From positions 1,773,402 through 1,837,401 of the forward strand of contig NZ_LMNF01000001.1 of the NCBI RefSeq assembly GCF_001422485.1: 64,000 nt of DNA, in the 5' to 3' direction. The translations under genes were made by a program, and so were the position numbers. Shown in pieces: positions 18,563 through 28,388 of the stretch. This DNA is from Agreia sp. Leaf283. GTDB taxonomy: Bacteria > Actinomycetota > Actinomycetes > Actinomycetales > Microbacteriaceae. How positions within the stretch are numbered: the stretch's first letter is position 1; each line of letters starts with the position of its first letter. The notes beneath the pieces were generated by a model that saw only the letters and a program-made list of their open reading frames with translations, made no database searches and was not told where the DNA came from.

Positions 18563-20977
18563 ATGACAAGCCTCTTCGACCTTCCCTCGACCGATCCGGG
18601 CGCGCAGAGCCTGAAGCCCGTCATTCTCGACGGGCAGGGGTCGGGCAACGCCAGCAACGACCTTCTCGACGGGCTGAATCCCGAGCAGCGCGAGGCCGTC
18701 GAATACCGCGGGCCGGCGCTGCTCATCGTGGCCGGCGCCGGTTCGGGCAAGACCCGTGTGCTCACCCATCGCGTGGCCAGCCTGATCGAGAGCCGCGAGG
18801 CGTGGCCGAGCCAGATCCTGGCCATCACGTTCACGAACAAGGCCGCGGCCGAGATGCGCGAGCGAGTCGAGGCCCTCCTGGGCCAGGCGTCGCAGGGCAT
18901 GTGGATCTCGACCTTCCACTCCGCGTGCGTGCGCATCCTGCGCCGCGAGGCCGAGAACTTCGGCTTCACCAAGAGCTTCACGATCTACGATTCCGCCGAC
19001 AGCCGTGTCCTCATCAAGCGCATCATCAAAGAGCTGCAGGCCGATACCTTCGGCTTCACGGTCGGTTCGGTGTCGGCCAAGATCTCGAAGCTCAAGAACG
19101 AACTCGCCGACGTAGAGAGCTACGCCCGCACGGCGAACTTCGCCGATCCACAGGAGGCGCTCTTCGTCGAGATCTTCCGGCAGTACACCCGCAGCCTGCA
19201 GGCGGCCAACGCGTTCGACTTCGACGACCTGATCAGCCAGACGGTGTTCCTGTTCCGCGCCTTCCCGCAGGTGGCCGAGCAGTACCGGCGCCGGTTCCGT
19301 CACATCCTCGTCGACGAGTACCAAGACACGAACCACGCGCAGTATTCGCTCATCCACGAGCTCACCCTGTCGCCGGGCTCCGTCGACCCCGGCCAGCCGC
19401 CCGTGCCCGGCGCCTCCCTCACTGTGGTCGGCGACTCCGACCAGTCGATCTACGCGTTCCGCGGGGCCGACATCCGCAACATCGTCGAGTTCGAGCGAGA
19501 CTACCCCGGCGCCAAGGTCGTGCTCCTCGAACAGAACTACCGCTCCACCCAGAACATCCTGTCCGCGGCCAACGCGGTGATCTCGAACAACTTCGATCGC
19601 AAAGACAAGAAACTCTGGACGGCCATCGGCGACGGCGACAGGATCCTCGGCTACACGGGCTACTCCGGTCACGACGAGGCGCAGTTCATCGCCGACGAGA
19701 TCGCCAAGCTGCACGACGCCGGAACGGCCTACAAAGACATCGCGGTGTTCTACCGCACCAACGCCCAGACGCGAGCGCTCGAAGAGATCTTCATCAGGTC
19801 GGCTCTGCCCTACCGCGTTCTCGGGGGCACCAAGTTCTACGAGCGCGCCGAGATCAAAGACGTGATGGCCTACCTGATCTCGGTCGCCAACCCGCAGGAT
19901 GCGCTCGCACTGCGGCGCATCCTGAACAGCCCGAAGCGCGGAATCGGCCCCGCGACCGAGACCCAGCTGGCCAGCTTCGCCGAGGCGAACGAGATCACCT
20001 ACCGCGAAGCGATGCGCCAGGCGGCCTCGCTCGGCCTGGGGCCCAAGGTCACGACGGCGATCCTGCAGCTGGCAGGCCTGCTCGATGAGGCATCTGCTCT
20101 GATCGAACCCGACCGGGAGCAGGGACCGGCGTCTGTGTTCGACGTACTGGCGCTTCTGCTCGAGAAGAGCGGGTACCTCACGGCGCTGCGTGCCAAACGC
20201 GATCCTCAAGACGAGGCCCGTGCCGAGAACGTCGAGGAGCTCCTGGCGGTGACCAAGGAGTTCGGAAAGAACAACCCCGACGGCGGGCTCGTCGACTTCC
20301 TCACCGAGGTCTCGCTGGTGGCCGCCGTCGACGACCTCGACGACTCCAGCGGCACGGTCTCGCTGATGACGCTGCACACGGCGAAGGGCCTCGAATTCGA
20401 AGCCGTCTTCCTCACCGGAATCGAGGAGGACCTGCTGCCGCACCGCATGTCGGCCAACGAACCGGGCGGCCCCGCCGAAGAGCGTCGGCTGTTCTATGTG
20501 GGCATCACGCGTGCGCGCAAGCGTCTCTACCTCTCGCTCGCCATGACCCGCGCGCAGTACGGCGAGACCGCTGTGGCCATGCCCAGCCGCTATCTCCAGG
20601 AGATCCCCGCCGAGCTCATCGAATGGGTGCAGTCGCCCGGTATGGCCACATCGAGGGGCGGAACCCAGCCGCGCGCGCTCAACGCGAACCGCTCGTCGCG
20701 CCAGGGCTGGGGATCGTCGGATTCCGGCGGATCGAGCGACTTCCCTGCTCTTCCTCCGCGGCCGAAGGCGGAGTGGGCCAACACGATCACCAACAAGGTG
20801 CGCGACAACGGCGACCTCGAACTCGCCGCCGGGGATCGCATCCGGCACAGTGATTTCGGCGAGGGCCGGGTGAACCAGGTCACGGGCGAGGGCACGAAGC
20901 GAGTGGCTCACGTGATGTTCGAGAAGGCGGGCGCCAAGAAGCTGCTCATCAAGATCGCCCCGATCGAAAAGATTTAG
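18563..20977 (+). CDS. pcrA: ATP-dependent DNA helicase PcrA/UvrD family
   Basis: PcrA is a superfamily 1A 3'-5' helicase used in repair and replication restart. The 804-residue protein shows the motifs in order: Q motif LNPEQREAVEY, Walker A AGAGSGKTR, TFTNKAAAEMRERV, DEYQDTNHAQ, GDSDQSIYAFRGAD, EQNYRSTQNI, TLHTAKGLEFEAVF and VGITRARKRLYL. The C-terminus carries the PcrA Tudor-like region (AGDRIRHSDFGEGRV) known in PcrA to contact RNA polymerase. GGAGGGG precedes the ATG. Confidence 0.95.
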   Translation: MTSLFDLPSTDPGAQSLKPVILDGQGSGNASNDLLDGLNPEQREAVEYRGPALLIVAGAGSGKTRVLTHRVASLIESREAWPSQILAITFTNKAAAEMRERVEALLGQASQGMWISTFHSACVRILRREAENFGFTKSFTIYDSADSRVLIKRIIKELQADTFGFTVGSVSAKISKLKNELADVESYARTANFADPQEALFVEIFRQYTRSLQAANAFDFDDLISQTVFLFRAFPQVAEQYRRRFRHILVDEYQDTNHAQYSLIHELTLSPGSVDPGQPPVPGASLTVVGDSDQSIYAFRGADIRNIVEFERDYPGAKVVLLEQNYRSTQNILSAANAVISNNFDRKDKKLWTAIGDGDRILGYTGYSGHDEAQFIADEIAKLHDAGTAYKDIAVFYRTNAQTRALEEIFIRSALPYRVLGGTKFYERAEIKDVMAYLISVANPQDALALRRILNSPKRGIGPATETQLASFAEANEITYREAMRQAASLGLGPKVTTAILQLAGLLDEASALIEPDREQGPASVFDVLALLLEKSGYLTALRAKRDPQDEARAENVEELLAVTKEFGKNNPDGGLVDFLTEVSLVAAVDDLDDSSGTVSLMTLHTAKGLEFEAVFLTGIEEDLLPHRMSANEPGGPAEERRLFYVGITRARKRLYLSLAMTRAQYGETAVAMPSRYLQEIPAELIEWVQSPGMATSRGGTQPRALNANRSSRQGWGSSDSGGSSDFPALPPRPKAEWANTITNKVRDNGDLELAAGDRIRHSDFGEGRVNQVTGEGTKRVAHVMFEKAGAKKLLIKIAPIEKI

Positions 20978-21023
20978 GGCAGAGAAGACCCAGCGCAGAG
21001 AAGATTCAGCGCAGAGAAGATCT
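20976..21023. repeat. Short 16-bp tandem repeat, about three copies
   Basis: AGCGCAGAGAAGATTC at 20992-21007 and AGCGCAGAGAAGATCT at 21008-21023 are preceded by a diverged copy. The run fills the whole gap between the convergent pcrA and MpaB-like genes. Confidence 0.8.
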
Positions 21024-21822
21024 AGCCGGGCACACCGCGGAGCGCGCGATCGCGGGCGAGGTGGCGCAGCGCGCGCGGCAGGCGGGGATACACCAGGCGC
21101 GTGATCGTGATCAGGCCGGTGAAGAGGCGGCGTCGCGTCGGCGTCCACGGCAGGTCGAAGGCCTCGCGAACAGCGGGCGGAAGGAGCCCTGCGGTAGCGA
21201 GCCGGGCAACGGGCATGGCCGCCCTCAGCCAGAGGGACCCCACGGCCGGATGGAGCAGCGCCTGGGCGACCCGCCGGGTCGACGCATTCGTGGTCAGCGA
21301 ATCGAGCTCATGCGACCAGTACTCGCGGAACGCCGCCCGGTCGGCGGGCCAGAGCTCGCGGGGCACCTGGAGCGCCGTGCCGAGAACGGCGTAGTCCTGG
21401 TAGATCTGCTCGGCGGATCGCTCGTCGAGCGGGCCGTAGATGCGCTCGTACATGTCGATCGCCGAGTCGTACAGGGTGGCCGCGACCCACAGCTGGAGTT
21501 GCGGGTCGAAGGCCGAATAGGAGGGGCTGCCATCGGTCGGCGCCGAGCGCACGGGCGCGTGCGCGCGGGACACGGACCGCACGACGGACTGCAGCTGGGC
21601 CGGGCTGCCGTAGACGACCGTGTAGACGTACTGCAGGGTGCGCACCAGACGGTCGAGGGGTCGCGACGCGAAGTCGCTGTGCTCGGCGACCCCTCGACCG
21701 ACGCCCGGATTCGCGAGTTGGAGCAGGATGGCTCGGCCGCCGGCCGCGACGAGCACCGACTCCGCTGCGATGTCGCCGATGCGCAGCAGGGCCGGGCCGC
21801 CTGGGTCTTCGGTTGCGGCCAC
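21022..21822 (-). CDS. MpaB/DUF2236-type oxygenase family protein
   Basis: This 266-residue protein matches the DUF2236 (rubber oxygenase Lcp / mycophenolate MpaB) family. It has RAILLQLANPGVGRGVAEHSDF near residue 30, RTLQYVYTVVYG, RAHAPVRS with the family His, and LWVAATLYDSAIDMYERIYG, which supplies further helices around the haem site. The C-terminal part has PWTPTRRRLFTGL. These proteins are b-type haem oxygenases of mostly unknown substrate. The start is a GTG. It sits alone, convergent with pcrA. Confidence 0.85.
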   Translation of the reverse strand: MAATEDPGGPALLRIGDIAAESVLVAAGGRAILLQLANPGVGRGVAEHSDFASRPLDRLVRTLQYVYTVVYGSPAQLQSVVRSVSRAHAPVRSAPTDGSPSYSAFDPQLQLWVAATLYDSAIDMYERIYGPLDERSAEQIYQDYAVLGTALQVPRELWPADRAAFREYWSHELDSLTTNASTRRVAQALLHPAVGSLWLRAAMPVARLATAGLLPPAVREAFDLPWTPTRRRLFTGLITITRLVYPRLPRALRHLARDRALRGVPG

Positions 21823-21877
21823 GGGGTACCTCTCGCTCGTCGGGTGCGGCGCGGGATGTGAGAGGAACCCCGCCGGT

Positions 21878-23434
21878 TCAGTTCAGTGCCGGCACCGTGT
21901 GCTTCAGCGTGAGCCGACGACGCCACAGTACCCCGACACCGAGCAGCGCTCCGAGAACCAGGGCGGAGCCCGAGACCAGGAGGAGCCCGGGTGCCGTGGT
22001 GCTGCCCGTCTCGGCGAGACTCTGCACTGCGGCCGGCGCGGGGGGAGTGCTCAGCTCTGCCGGGGCCGGAGGCGCAGCGACGACGGTGACTTCGCTGGCT
22101 GTGCCGAAGGGCGACTGCCAGGGCAGGATGCGTGCCCCGCCCTGATCCGCCGGAGTTCGGGAGCCGTCGATGCGTTCGACCCAGACGTAGTACCCGGGGC
22201 CGGGAAGCGTGCACTCGGGTGTGCGGTAGGTGCCCGGACCGGTGTCGACCCGCACCTCCACCGTGCAGACGACGGGCGCATCGGCCGGCGCGTGCTCTGC
22301 GAGCTGGATGGGCTCGGCGAACGGACCGAGCAGCGAGCTCTCGACGACGACGGGAATGGGAAGCATGCCGTTCTCGTCGACGGCGGGAACGGAGCCGGCC
22401 GCCGGGGGAGTCGAGGGCCGGTAGAGGCCCCACCCCGAGAGCACGTCCGAGTCGGTCGCCGGGGTCAGCGCGGACACCACCAGTTCGTCGCTGATCGCTT
22501 GGCCCGTGCCGGCGACGCTCGCGCTCGTCTGCGTGGCGACCACGGGCTGGAAGCCTTTCGTCGACGGGACCGTCGCGGTGGTCGTGGCGATGCCCGAGGC
22601 CGAACCCTGCCTGGCGACGAGAACCTGCTGCACATCGTCTGCGGCCCGGCCGGCAGTGAACGCCGACCCGTAGGGAAGGTGCTCGTAGCCGACGGTGGCC
22701 ACGACCCGGGAGCTCGGCGTCTGACCGGTGGTCTCTATGGACTCGACGTCGCCGTTCGACACCGTGCGCTCGGACGAGCCGTCGTCGAAGACGGCACCCG
22801 ACAGCCTCATGGTTGCGGTGTGACTGCCGGGGCTCAACACGGTCGGCCCCGTCGAGAGGAAGTCGACGGTGAGGCTGCTCGTGACGGTCAGGCGACCCTC
22901 GCCGTCTGCCTCGGTCAGAGCGACCGAGGAGGACACGCTTCTGGATGCTCCCATCGGGCCGTCGGCCGTCGCGAGAAGCTGACGGCTGCGATCGAGCACG
23001 GCCTGGGCCGCTGCACCGGCCCGCTGCGCGTAGTACTCGGGAGCTCGACCGTTCAGCCCCGCGATGGTCCACGTGGCGAGCTGCCCCGCGGCGGCCTCGG
23101 AGGGGTCTGCCGACGAGGCCGAGGTGCGTGAGATGTAGGCGAGGCGGGCGAGGTCGTCGGTGGTGAACCTGCCGAGCTGTGCCGCGTCGACGAAGGCGTA
23201 GTCGTGGCCGGTCGGGGCCTTCTTGCCTGCCTCGAGGCAGAACACGAGCGATGAGTCGTCGAGCCGGTAGGAGCCGATCCAGGCGACGCCGTCGTCGGCG
23301 AGATGGCCGACCCCGTGGCCCGTGGAGACGGCGGCGGTGGCCGGTGGGGCGCCGGCCAGGAGGAGGCCGAGGGTCGCGGTGACGGTGGTGAGTGCGGTGA
23401 GAAGGGCGGATGTGCGCCGACGGTGTTGTGTCAT
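21878..23434 (-). CDS. Secreted, sortase-type (LAETG) surface protein with a thioester-domain-like N-terminus
   Basis: The 518-residue protein has a signal peptide (about 1-35, ending PPATAA), a large extracellular region and a cell-wall sorting signal: LAETG at residues 473-477, a hydrophobic helix and WRRR. Near the N-terminus FCLEAGK (Cys66) is followed about 52 residues later by GQLATW (Gln118). This Cys-Gln pairing, with the Q-x-A-x-W context, is the signature of bacterial thioester domains, which form internal Cys-Gln bonds to attach covalently to targets. The middle is Thr/Ser/Val-rich, beta-like and unrecognised. I start at ATG 23434 (GAAGG eight bases upstream) and not at the GTG three codons earlier. 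No sortase gene is adjacent. The thioester assignment is inference from motif spacing. Confidence 0.8.
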   Translation of the reverse strand: MTQHRRRTSALLTALTTVTATLGLLLAGAPPATAAVSTGHGVGHLADDGVAWIGSYRLDDSSLVFCLEAGKKAPTGHDYAFVDAAQLGRFTTDDLARLAYISRTSASSADPSEAAAGQLATWTIAGLNGRAPEYYAQRAGAAAQAVLDRSRQLLATADGPMGASRSVSSSVALTEADGEGRLTVTSSLTVDFLSTGPTVLSPGSHTATMRLSGAVFDDGSSERTVSNGDVESIETTGQTPSSRVVATVGYEHLPYGSAFTAGRAADDVQQVLVARQGSASGIATTTATVPSTKGFQPVVATQTSASVAGTGQAISDELVVSALTPATDSDVLSGWGLYRPSTPPAAGSVPAVDENGMLPIPVVVESSLLGPFAEPIQLAEHAPADAPVVCTVEVRVDTGPGTYRTPECTLPGPGYYVWVERIDGSRTPADQGGARILPWQSPFGTASEVTVVAAPPAPAELSTPPAPAAVQSLAETGSTTAPGLLLVSGSALVLGALLGVGVLWRRRLTLKHTVPALN

Positions 23435-23683
23435 GCCCCTCACCTTCGCGGGCCACGAAGGGCGGGAGGAGCGTGGACGCCGACGCCGTGGACTTCCTGG
23501 CCCGACCGAGTGCTGTGGAGGAGCGCCCGCTCGAGCGCCCGCACGTGCGCGTCTTCTGCGGGCGGTAAGGTTTCAGGTGGCGAAAGTCTGCGGCGGAGCA
23601 GTCAAATCTGTCGGCCGCAGCTCGCAGGAGCACTCAGAAGCCGCGCACCAACCCCCGTGCCGGCTGAGACCTAAGCGGATTGG

Positions 23684-24853
23684 ATGAGCGTGGATCTGTT
23701 CGAATACCAGGCACGAGACCTGTTTGAAAGCTACGGGGTTCCGGTTCTTCCGGGTATCGTCGCGGACACCCCCGATGAGGTGCGTGCCGCGGCCGAGAAG
23801 CTCGGTGGCGTGACCGTCGTCAAGGCGCAGGTCAAGGTCGGTGGCCGCGGAAAGGCCGGCGGCGTCAAGGTCGCAAAGGACCCCCAGGCGGCGTTCGAGG
23901 CGGCAGAGTCGATTCTCGGCCTCGACATCAAGGGCCACGTGGTGAAGCGCGTCATGGTCGCGGGCGGTGCGCGCATCGCAGAGGAGTTCTACTTCTCCGT
24001 GCTCCTCGACCGGGCGAACCGCTCCTACCTGTCGCTGACCAGCTACGAGGGCGGCATGGAGATCGAGCAGCTCGCCGTCGAGCGCCCCGAGGCGCTCGCG
24101 CGCATCGAGGTCGATCCCATCGCCGGCATCGACCTGGAGACGGCGAAGTCCATCGCCGTGGCAGCGAAGTTCCCCGCGGAGCTCGTCGACAAGGTCGCCC
24201 CTGTCTTCGTGAAGCTCTGGGAGGTCTACAAGGGCGAGGACGCGACGCTCGTCGAGGTCAACCCGCTCGTGCTCACCGAGGAGGGCGACATCATCGCCCT
24301 CGACGGCAAGGTGACGCTCGACGAGAACGCCGGATTCCGGCACCCGAACCACGAGGCGCTCGAAGACAAGGATGCGGCCGACCCGCTCGAGGCCAAGGCC
24401 AAGGCGGCCGACCTCAACTACGTGAAGCTCGACGGCGAGGTCGGGGTCATCGGCAACGGTGCCGGCCTCGTGATGTCGACACTCGACGTGGTCTCCTACG
24501 CGGGCGAGAAGTACAACGGCGTGAAGCCGGCCAACTTCCTCGACATCGGCGGCGGAGCATCGGCAGCGGTCATGGCCGCGGGCCTCGACGTGATCCTCGG
24601 CGACGAGCAGGTCAAGAGCGTCTTCGTCAACGTCTTCGGCGGCATCACCGCGTGCGACGCCGTGGCCAACGGAATTCTCGGCGCCCTCGAGGTGCTCGGC
24701 GACTCCGCGACCAAGCCGCTCGTGGTGCGCCTCGACGGCAACAAGGTCGAGGAGGGCCGCGCCATCCTCGCCGCCGCGAACCACCCGCTGGTCACCCTGG
24801 CGACCACCATGGACGAGGGCGCCGACAAGGCCGCCGAGCTCGCCTCCCTCTGA
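23684..24853 (+). CDS. sucC: Succinate-CoA ligase (ADP-forming), beta subunit
   Basis: SucC pairs with SucD to interconvert succinyl-CoA and succinate with ATP formation in the TCA cycle. The 389-residue protein has an ATP-grasp fold beginning [22 protein letters not shown], the [20 protein letters not shown] nucleotide site, [20 protein letters not shown] metal site and the CoA-ligase domain with [12 protein letters not shown]. sucD follows 36 bases downstream. The 250-base upstream gap contains no further gene. Confidence 0.96.
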   Translation: MSVDLFEYQARDLFESYGVPVLPGIVADTPDEVRAAAEKLGGVTVVKAQVKVGGRGKAGGVKVAKDPQAAFEAAESILGLDIKGHVVKRVMVAGGARIAEEFYFSVLLDRANRSYLSLTSYEGGMEIEQLAVERPEALARIEVDPIAGIDLETAKSIAVAAKFPAELVDKVAPVFVKLWEVYKGEDATLVEVNPLVLTEEGDIIALDGKVTLDENAGFRHPNHEALEDKDAADPLEAKAKAADLNYVKLDGEVGVIGNGAGLVMSTLDVVSYAGEKYNGVKPANFLDIGGGASAAVMAAGLDVILGDEQVKSVFVNVFGGITACDAVANGILGALEVLGDSATKPLVVRLDGNKVEEGRAILAAANHPLVTLATTMDEGADKAAELASL

Positions 24854-24889
24854 CGATTTCCTCGCGACGAAGTAAGGACCACAACAAGA

Positions 24890-25777
24890 ATGTCGATTTT
24901 CCTCAACAAGGACTCCAAGGTCATCGTGCAGGGCATCACCGGAGGTGAGGGCACCAAGCACACCGCGCTGATGCTGGCCGCCGGCACGAAGATCGTGGGC
25001 GGCGTGAACGCACGCAAGGCGGGAACGACCGTCACCCACGGCGAGCTCGAACTGCCCGTCTTCGGCACGGTGGCCGAGGCCATCTCCACCACGGGCGCCG
25101 ACGTGTCGATCGCCTTCGTTCCGCCGGCCTTCGCGAAAGACGCCATCATCGAGGCGATCGACGCGGAGATCCCGCTGCTGGTCGTCATCACCGAGGGCAT
25201 CCCCGTCGGCGACGCGGCGGAGGCCTGGGCGTACGCCAAGCAGAAGGGCAACAAGACCCGCATCATCGGGCCGAACTGCCCCGGCATCATCACGCCAGGC
25301 GAGTCCCTCGTCGGCATCACTCCCGCGAACATCACGGGCAAGGGCCCGATCGGCCTCGTCTCCAAGTCGGGAACGCTGACCTACCAGATGATGTTCGAGC
25401 TGCGCGACCTGGGCTTCTCGACCGCCATCGGAATCGGCGGCGACCCCATCATCGGCACCACGCACATCGACGCGCTCGCAGCCTTCGAGGCAGACCCCGA
25501 GACGAAGGCGATCGTGATGATCGGCGAGATTGGCGGAGACGCCGAGGAGCGTGCGGCCGACTACATCAAGGCCCACGTCACGAAGCCCGTCGTCGGCTAC
25601 GTGGCCGGGTTCACGGCTCCCGAGGGCAAGACGATGGGCCACGCGGGCGCGATCGTCTCCGGCAGCGCCGGCACGGCCCAGGCCAAGAAGGAGGCCCTCG
25701 AGGCGGCCGGCGTTCGCGTCGGCAAGACCCCGAGCGAGACCGCGGCCCTGCTGCGCGAGGTCTACGCGGCGCTCTGA
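24890..25777 (+). CDS. sucD: Succinate-CoA ligase, alpha subunit
   Basis: The 295-residue protein has the CoA-binding Rossmann start [22 protein letters not shown], the segment [14 protein letters not shown], and the phosphohistidine loop [19 protein letters not shown] whose His is transiently phosphorylated. It follows sucC on the same transcript, with a strong hairpin just after its stop. Confidence 0.96.
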   Translation: MSIFLNKDSKVIVQGITGGEGTKHTALMLAAGTKIVGGVNARKAGTTVTHGELELPVFGTVAEAISTTGADVSIAFVPPAFAKDAIIEAIDAEIPLLVVITEGIPVGDAAEAWAYAKQKGNKTRIIGPNCPGIITPGESLVGITPANITGKGPIGLVSKSGTLTYQMMFELRDLGFSTAIGIGGDPIIGTTHIDALAAFEADPETKAIVMIGEIGGDAEERAADYIKAHVTKPVVGYVAGFTAPEGKTMGHAGAIVSGSAGTAQAKKEALEAAGVRVGKTPSETAALLREVYAAL

Positions 25778-25792
25778 CACCTGCACGACCTG

Positions 25793-25831
25793 CGGCGGGC
25801 ATCCTCTTCTCTATGATGAGGATGCCCGCCG
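25793..25831 (+). terminator. Terminator hairpin after sucCD
   Basis: CGGCGGGCATCCTC (25793-25806) pairs exactly with 25818-25831 around an 11-base loop. A second small hairpin (CGTCTG/CAGACG) follows. There is no long T run. Confidence 0.75.
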
Positions 25832-25880
25832 TTCGTCTGCCTGAAGACAGACGACGGGGTCACGTCAGAAGGGGGTTTCG

Positions 25881-26420
25881 ATGTCCGAGTCTCTGGGGGC
25901 CGACCCCGTCGAGCAGCCGATGCCGTCGCCTGGCCGGTGGCAACGCATCCGCCACGCACTGGTGACGCCCGAGCTGATCTACGGAACGATCATCAGCTCG
26001 GCGGTCATCGCCGTCGCCGAAGACGACGACACCGATCTCGACGTGTTCGTCGTGACCTTCGTGACGATGCTCGTGTTCTGGGCCGCCCACGTGTTCGCGG
26101 TGGCCGTGGCCAACCACGGCATGCGCGACGGCCGTGTGATCGGAATCGGCGAGGCGTTCCGCGGCGGCGTGCACCATTCGGTGGGCCTTCTCTACGCGTC
26201 GATCATCCCGCTCCTGTTCCTCGTGCTGGGCACGATCGGTGTGCTCGACGAGGACACCGCGTATCTCGTCGCGCTCGTCGTGGGCATGGTCGTGCTGGGA
26301 ATCCTGGGATGGATGGCGTTCGCCGACAGGGGGAGCCCGTGGCCTGTGAGGCTGCTCGGCGGAGTCGGAACGGCTCTCTTCGGATTGGTGATCGTCGCCT
26401 TCAAGGCCTTACTCCACTAG
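25881..26420 (+). CDS. Small multi-pass membrane protein of unknown function
   Basis: This 179-residue protein has a hydrophilic start, then about five hydrophobic segments: IYGTIISSAVIAVAE, a longer one around VTFVTMLVFWAAHVFAVAVA, LLYASIIPLLFLVLGTIGVL, AYLVALVVGMVVLGILGWMAF and a last near LFGLVIVAFKALL. An acidic EDDDTDLD loop lies between the first two. I do not recognise a family with certainty. AGAAGGGGG precedes the ATG. It stands between the sucD terminator and the DUF6350 gene. Confidence 0.8.
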   Translation: MSESLGADPVEQPMPSPGRWQRIRHALVTPELIYGTIISSAVIAVAEDDDTDLDVFVVTFVTMLVFWAAHVFAVAVANHGMRDGRVIGIGEAFRGGVHHSVGLLYASIIPLLFLVLGTIGVLDEDTAYLVALVVGMVVLGILGWMAFADRGSPWPVRLLGGVGTALFGLVIVAFKALLH

Positions 26421-26472
26421 ACCGGCGGGGTGACAGGTCACCCCTCGCGTCAGGGGGTACGCTCGGCACGGC

Positions 26473-27792
26473 ATGAATCGACCATTTACCGCATTTCTCG
26501 CGTTCCTCGACGCGCTCCTCGTCGGAGCCCTCGGCCTCGGAATCCTCCTGGTGCCGCTGACGATCCTCTGGCTGACCCAGTTCGAGCTCGCCGTCGACTA
26601 CGGCGCGTTCTGGAGGGTCGCCGCCAACGTGTGGCTCCTCGGCAACGGGGTCGACCTGCTCGTCACGATCGATCCGACCCTCGCGCTGCAGCTCGCCCTC
26701 GAGGGCGCCGGTGTGCCGTTCGAGATCGGGTTCGCGCCCCTGGGGGTCGCGGTGCTGACGGTGCTTCTCGGCTGGAGGTCCGGTCGACGGCTCGCCGACT
26801 CGGAGCATCGCGTGCTGGGTGCGGGCGTGGGCATTCTGACCGTCGCCGTGATCGGATGGCTGGTCGCCCTCGGGGCCGGCTCCGACAGTGCCCGTCCGTC
26901 GGTTCTGCAGGCGCTGGTCTTTCCCGCCGCCATCTACGCCATCGGCATGGCGACGAGCCTCTTCTCGCGCTCCGATGTCGAGGTCGGAGACGATCCCGCG
27001 GACCAGGCCGTCGACATCCTCGCCCGAAGCCTTCGTGCGATCGTCGCCGGAGTTCCGGTTCCGGTGAGGACGGTGGTGGCGCTGGCCGCGCGCGGGGGAG
27101 CCCTCGTGGTGGCCGGCGTGGTGGCCGTCGCGGCCGTCGTCGTATTCGTGCTCGTGCTGGGGCACTACGGCGAGATCATCTCGTTGTACGAGTCGCTCCA
27201 ATCGGGTCTCGTCGGCGGCATCGCCCTGACCGTCGGGCAGCTCTCTCTCATCCCCAACCTCGTCGTCTGGGCCGCATCGTGGCTCGTCGGGCCGGGCTTC
27301 GCGCTCGGGTCGGGCAGCCTCGTCTCGCCGCTGGGAACCCAGGTCGGCCTGCTTCCCGCCCTTCCGCTTCTCGGTGCGCTGCCCCAGGGGGCGCCCGCGC
27401 TCGGGTATGCGGTGGTGGTGGTTCCCGTGGTGATCGGATTCGTCGTGGGCGTTCTGCTGAAGCCGAGGCTGACCGCGGGTGGAGCCGCAGCCTCTCCTCT
27501 GATCCTCGTGTTGTCGGGCCTGGGAGTCGGCGTCGTCGGCGCGAGCATCCTCGCTCTCCTCGCCCTCTGGTCGGGCGGCGCCGCGGGCCCGGGTCGTCTG
27601 GTGGACGTCGGGCCGGATCCCGCGGCCGTCTGGCTCTGGTCGGCCGTCGAACTCGGCCCGAGCGCCGTGCTCGGCCTCACCGTCGGCCTCACACGACGCC
27701 TCTTCTCGCGCTCGCCGGAGCTCGCAGACGTCGACGCCGATGCCGGGTCGGCCCCGGTCGCGGGCCCGACGCCCGATGCCAATAAACTGTGA
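26473..27792 (+). CDS. DUF6350 family multi-pass membrane protein
   Basis: The 439-residue protein has about ten to twelve hydrophobic helices and matches what I know as DUF6350, an actinobacterial membrane family that sits directly before purN/purH. Recognisable points are [24 protein letters not shown] at the N-terminus and a mid-protein [32 protein letters not shown]. Its function is unknown. The stop overlaps the purN GTG start by four bases. Confidence 0.82.
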   Translation: MNRPFTAFLAFLDALLVGALGLGILLVPLTILWLTQFELAVDYGAFWRVAANVWLLGNGVDLLVTIDPTLALQLALEGAGVPFEIGFAPLGVAVLTVLLGWRSGRRLADSEHRVLGAGVGILTVAVIGWLVALGAGSDSARPSVLQALVFPAAIYAIGMATSLFSRSDVEVGDDPADQAVDILARSLRAIVAGVPVPVRTVVALAARGGALVVAGVVAVAAVVVFVLVLGHYGEIISLYESLQSGLVGGIALTVGQLSLIPNLVVWAASWLVGPGFALGSGSLVSPLGTQVGLLPALPLLGALPQGAPALGYAVVVVPVVIGFVVGVLLKPRLTAGGAAASPLILVLSGLGVGVVGASILALLALWSGGAAGPGRLVDVGPDPAAVWLWSAVELGPSAVLGLTVGLTRRLFSRSPELADVDADAGSAPVAGPTPDANKL

Positions 27793-28388
27793 CGGTGCTG
27801 TCGCTCGTCGTACTCATCTCCGGCGGAGGGTCCAACCTCCGCGCCCTCCTCGACGCGCAGTCCGACGCCGACTTCCCGGCACGGATCGTGGCCGTCGGGG
27901 CAGACAATGATGCGGCCGGCCTCGCCCACGCCGAGGAGTTCGGAATCCCCACGTTCACGGTGCCGCCGACGTCGTTCGAATCGCGGGCGGCCTGGGGCGA
28001 CGAGCTGCTTGAGCAGATCCAGGTCTGGAACCCCGACCTCGTGGTCTGCGCCGGCTTCATGCGCATCCTGCCGCCGCGCGTCGTCGCGGCCCTGTCTCCG
28101 CAGCTGATCAACACGCATCCCGCTCTTCTTCCCGCCTTCCCTGGCGCCCATGCCGTGCGCGATGCCCTGGCCGCGGGGGTCTCGCAGACGGGCGTCACCG
28201 TGCACATCGTCGACGAGGGCGTCGACACCGGTCCTGTGATCGTGCAGGAGGCCGTCGCGATCGAGCCCGGCGACACCGAATCCGAACTTCACGAACGAAT
28301 CAAGACGATCGAGCGCCGCCTCCTCACCCAGGCCGTGCTCGACATCGCGAACAGCAGAGTCAACCTCAGGGAGCTAGCCAAAGCATGA
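27789..28388 (+). CDS. purN: Phosphoribosylglycinamide formyltransferase
   Basis: PurN transfers the formyl group of 10-formyl-tetrahydrofolate to GAR in purine synthesis. The 199-residue protein has the GAR-binding loop [13 protein letters not shown], the AGFMRIL folate-site segment and the catalytic region [15 protein letters not shown] with [14 protein letters not shown]. The GTG start overlaps the DUF6350 stop and its own stop overlaps the purH ATG, so the three genes are translationally coupled. Confidence 0.95.
   Translation: MTVLSLVVLISGGGSNLRALLDAQSDADFPARIVAVGADNDAAGLAHAEEFGIPTFTVPPTSFESRAAWGDELLEQIQVWNPDLVVCAGFMRILPPRVVAALSPQLINTHPALLPAFPGAHAVRDALAAGVSQTGVTVHIVDEGVDTGPVIVQEAVAIEPGDTESELHERIKTIERRLLTQAVLDIANSRVNLRELAKA

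Noticed and set aside
17411-21148. 1245-residue minus-strand open frame
   Set aside because: It lies antisense to the glycerophosphodiesterase and PcrA genes, both with clear motifs, and its Arg/His/Gly-rich, motif-free sequence is typical of a high-GC antisense frame.
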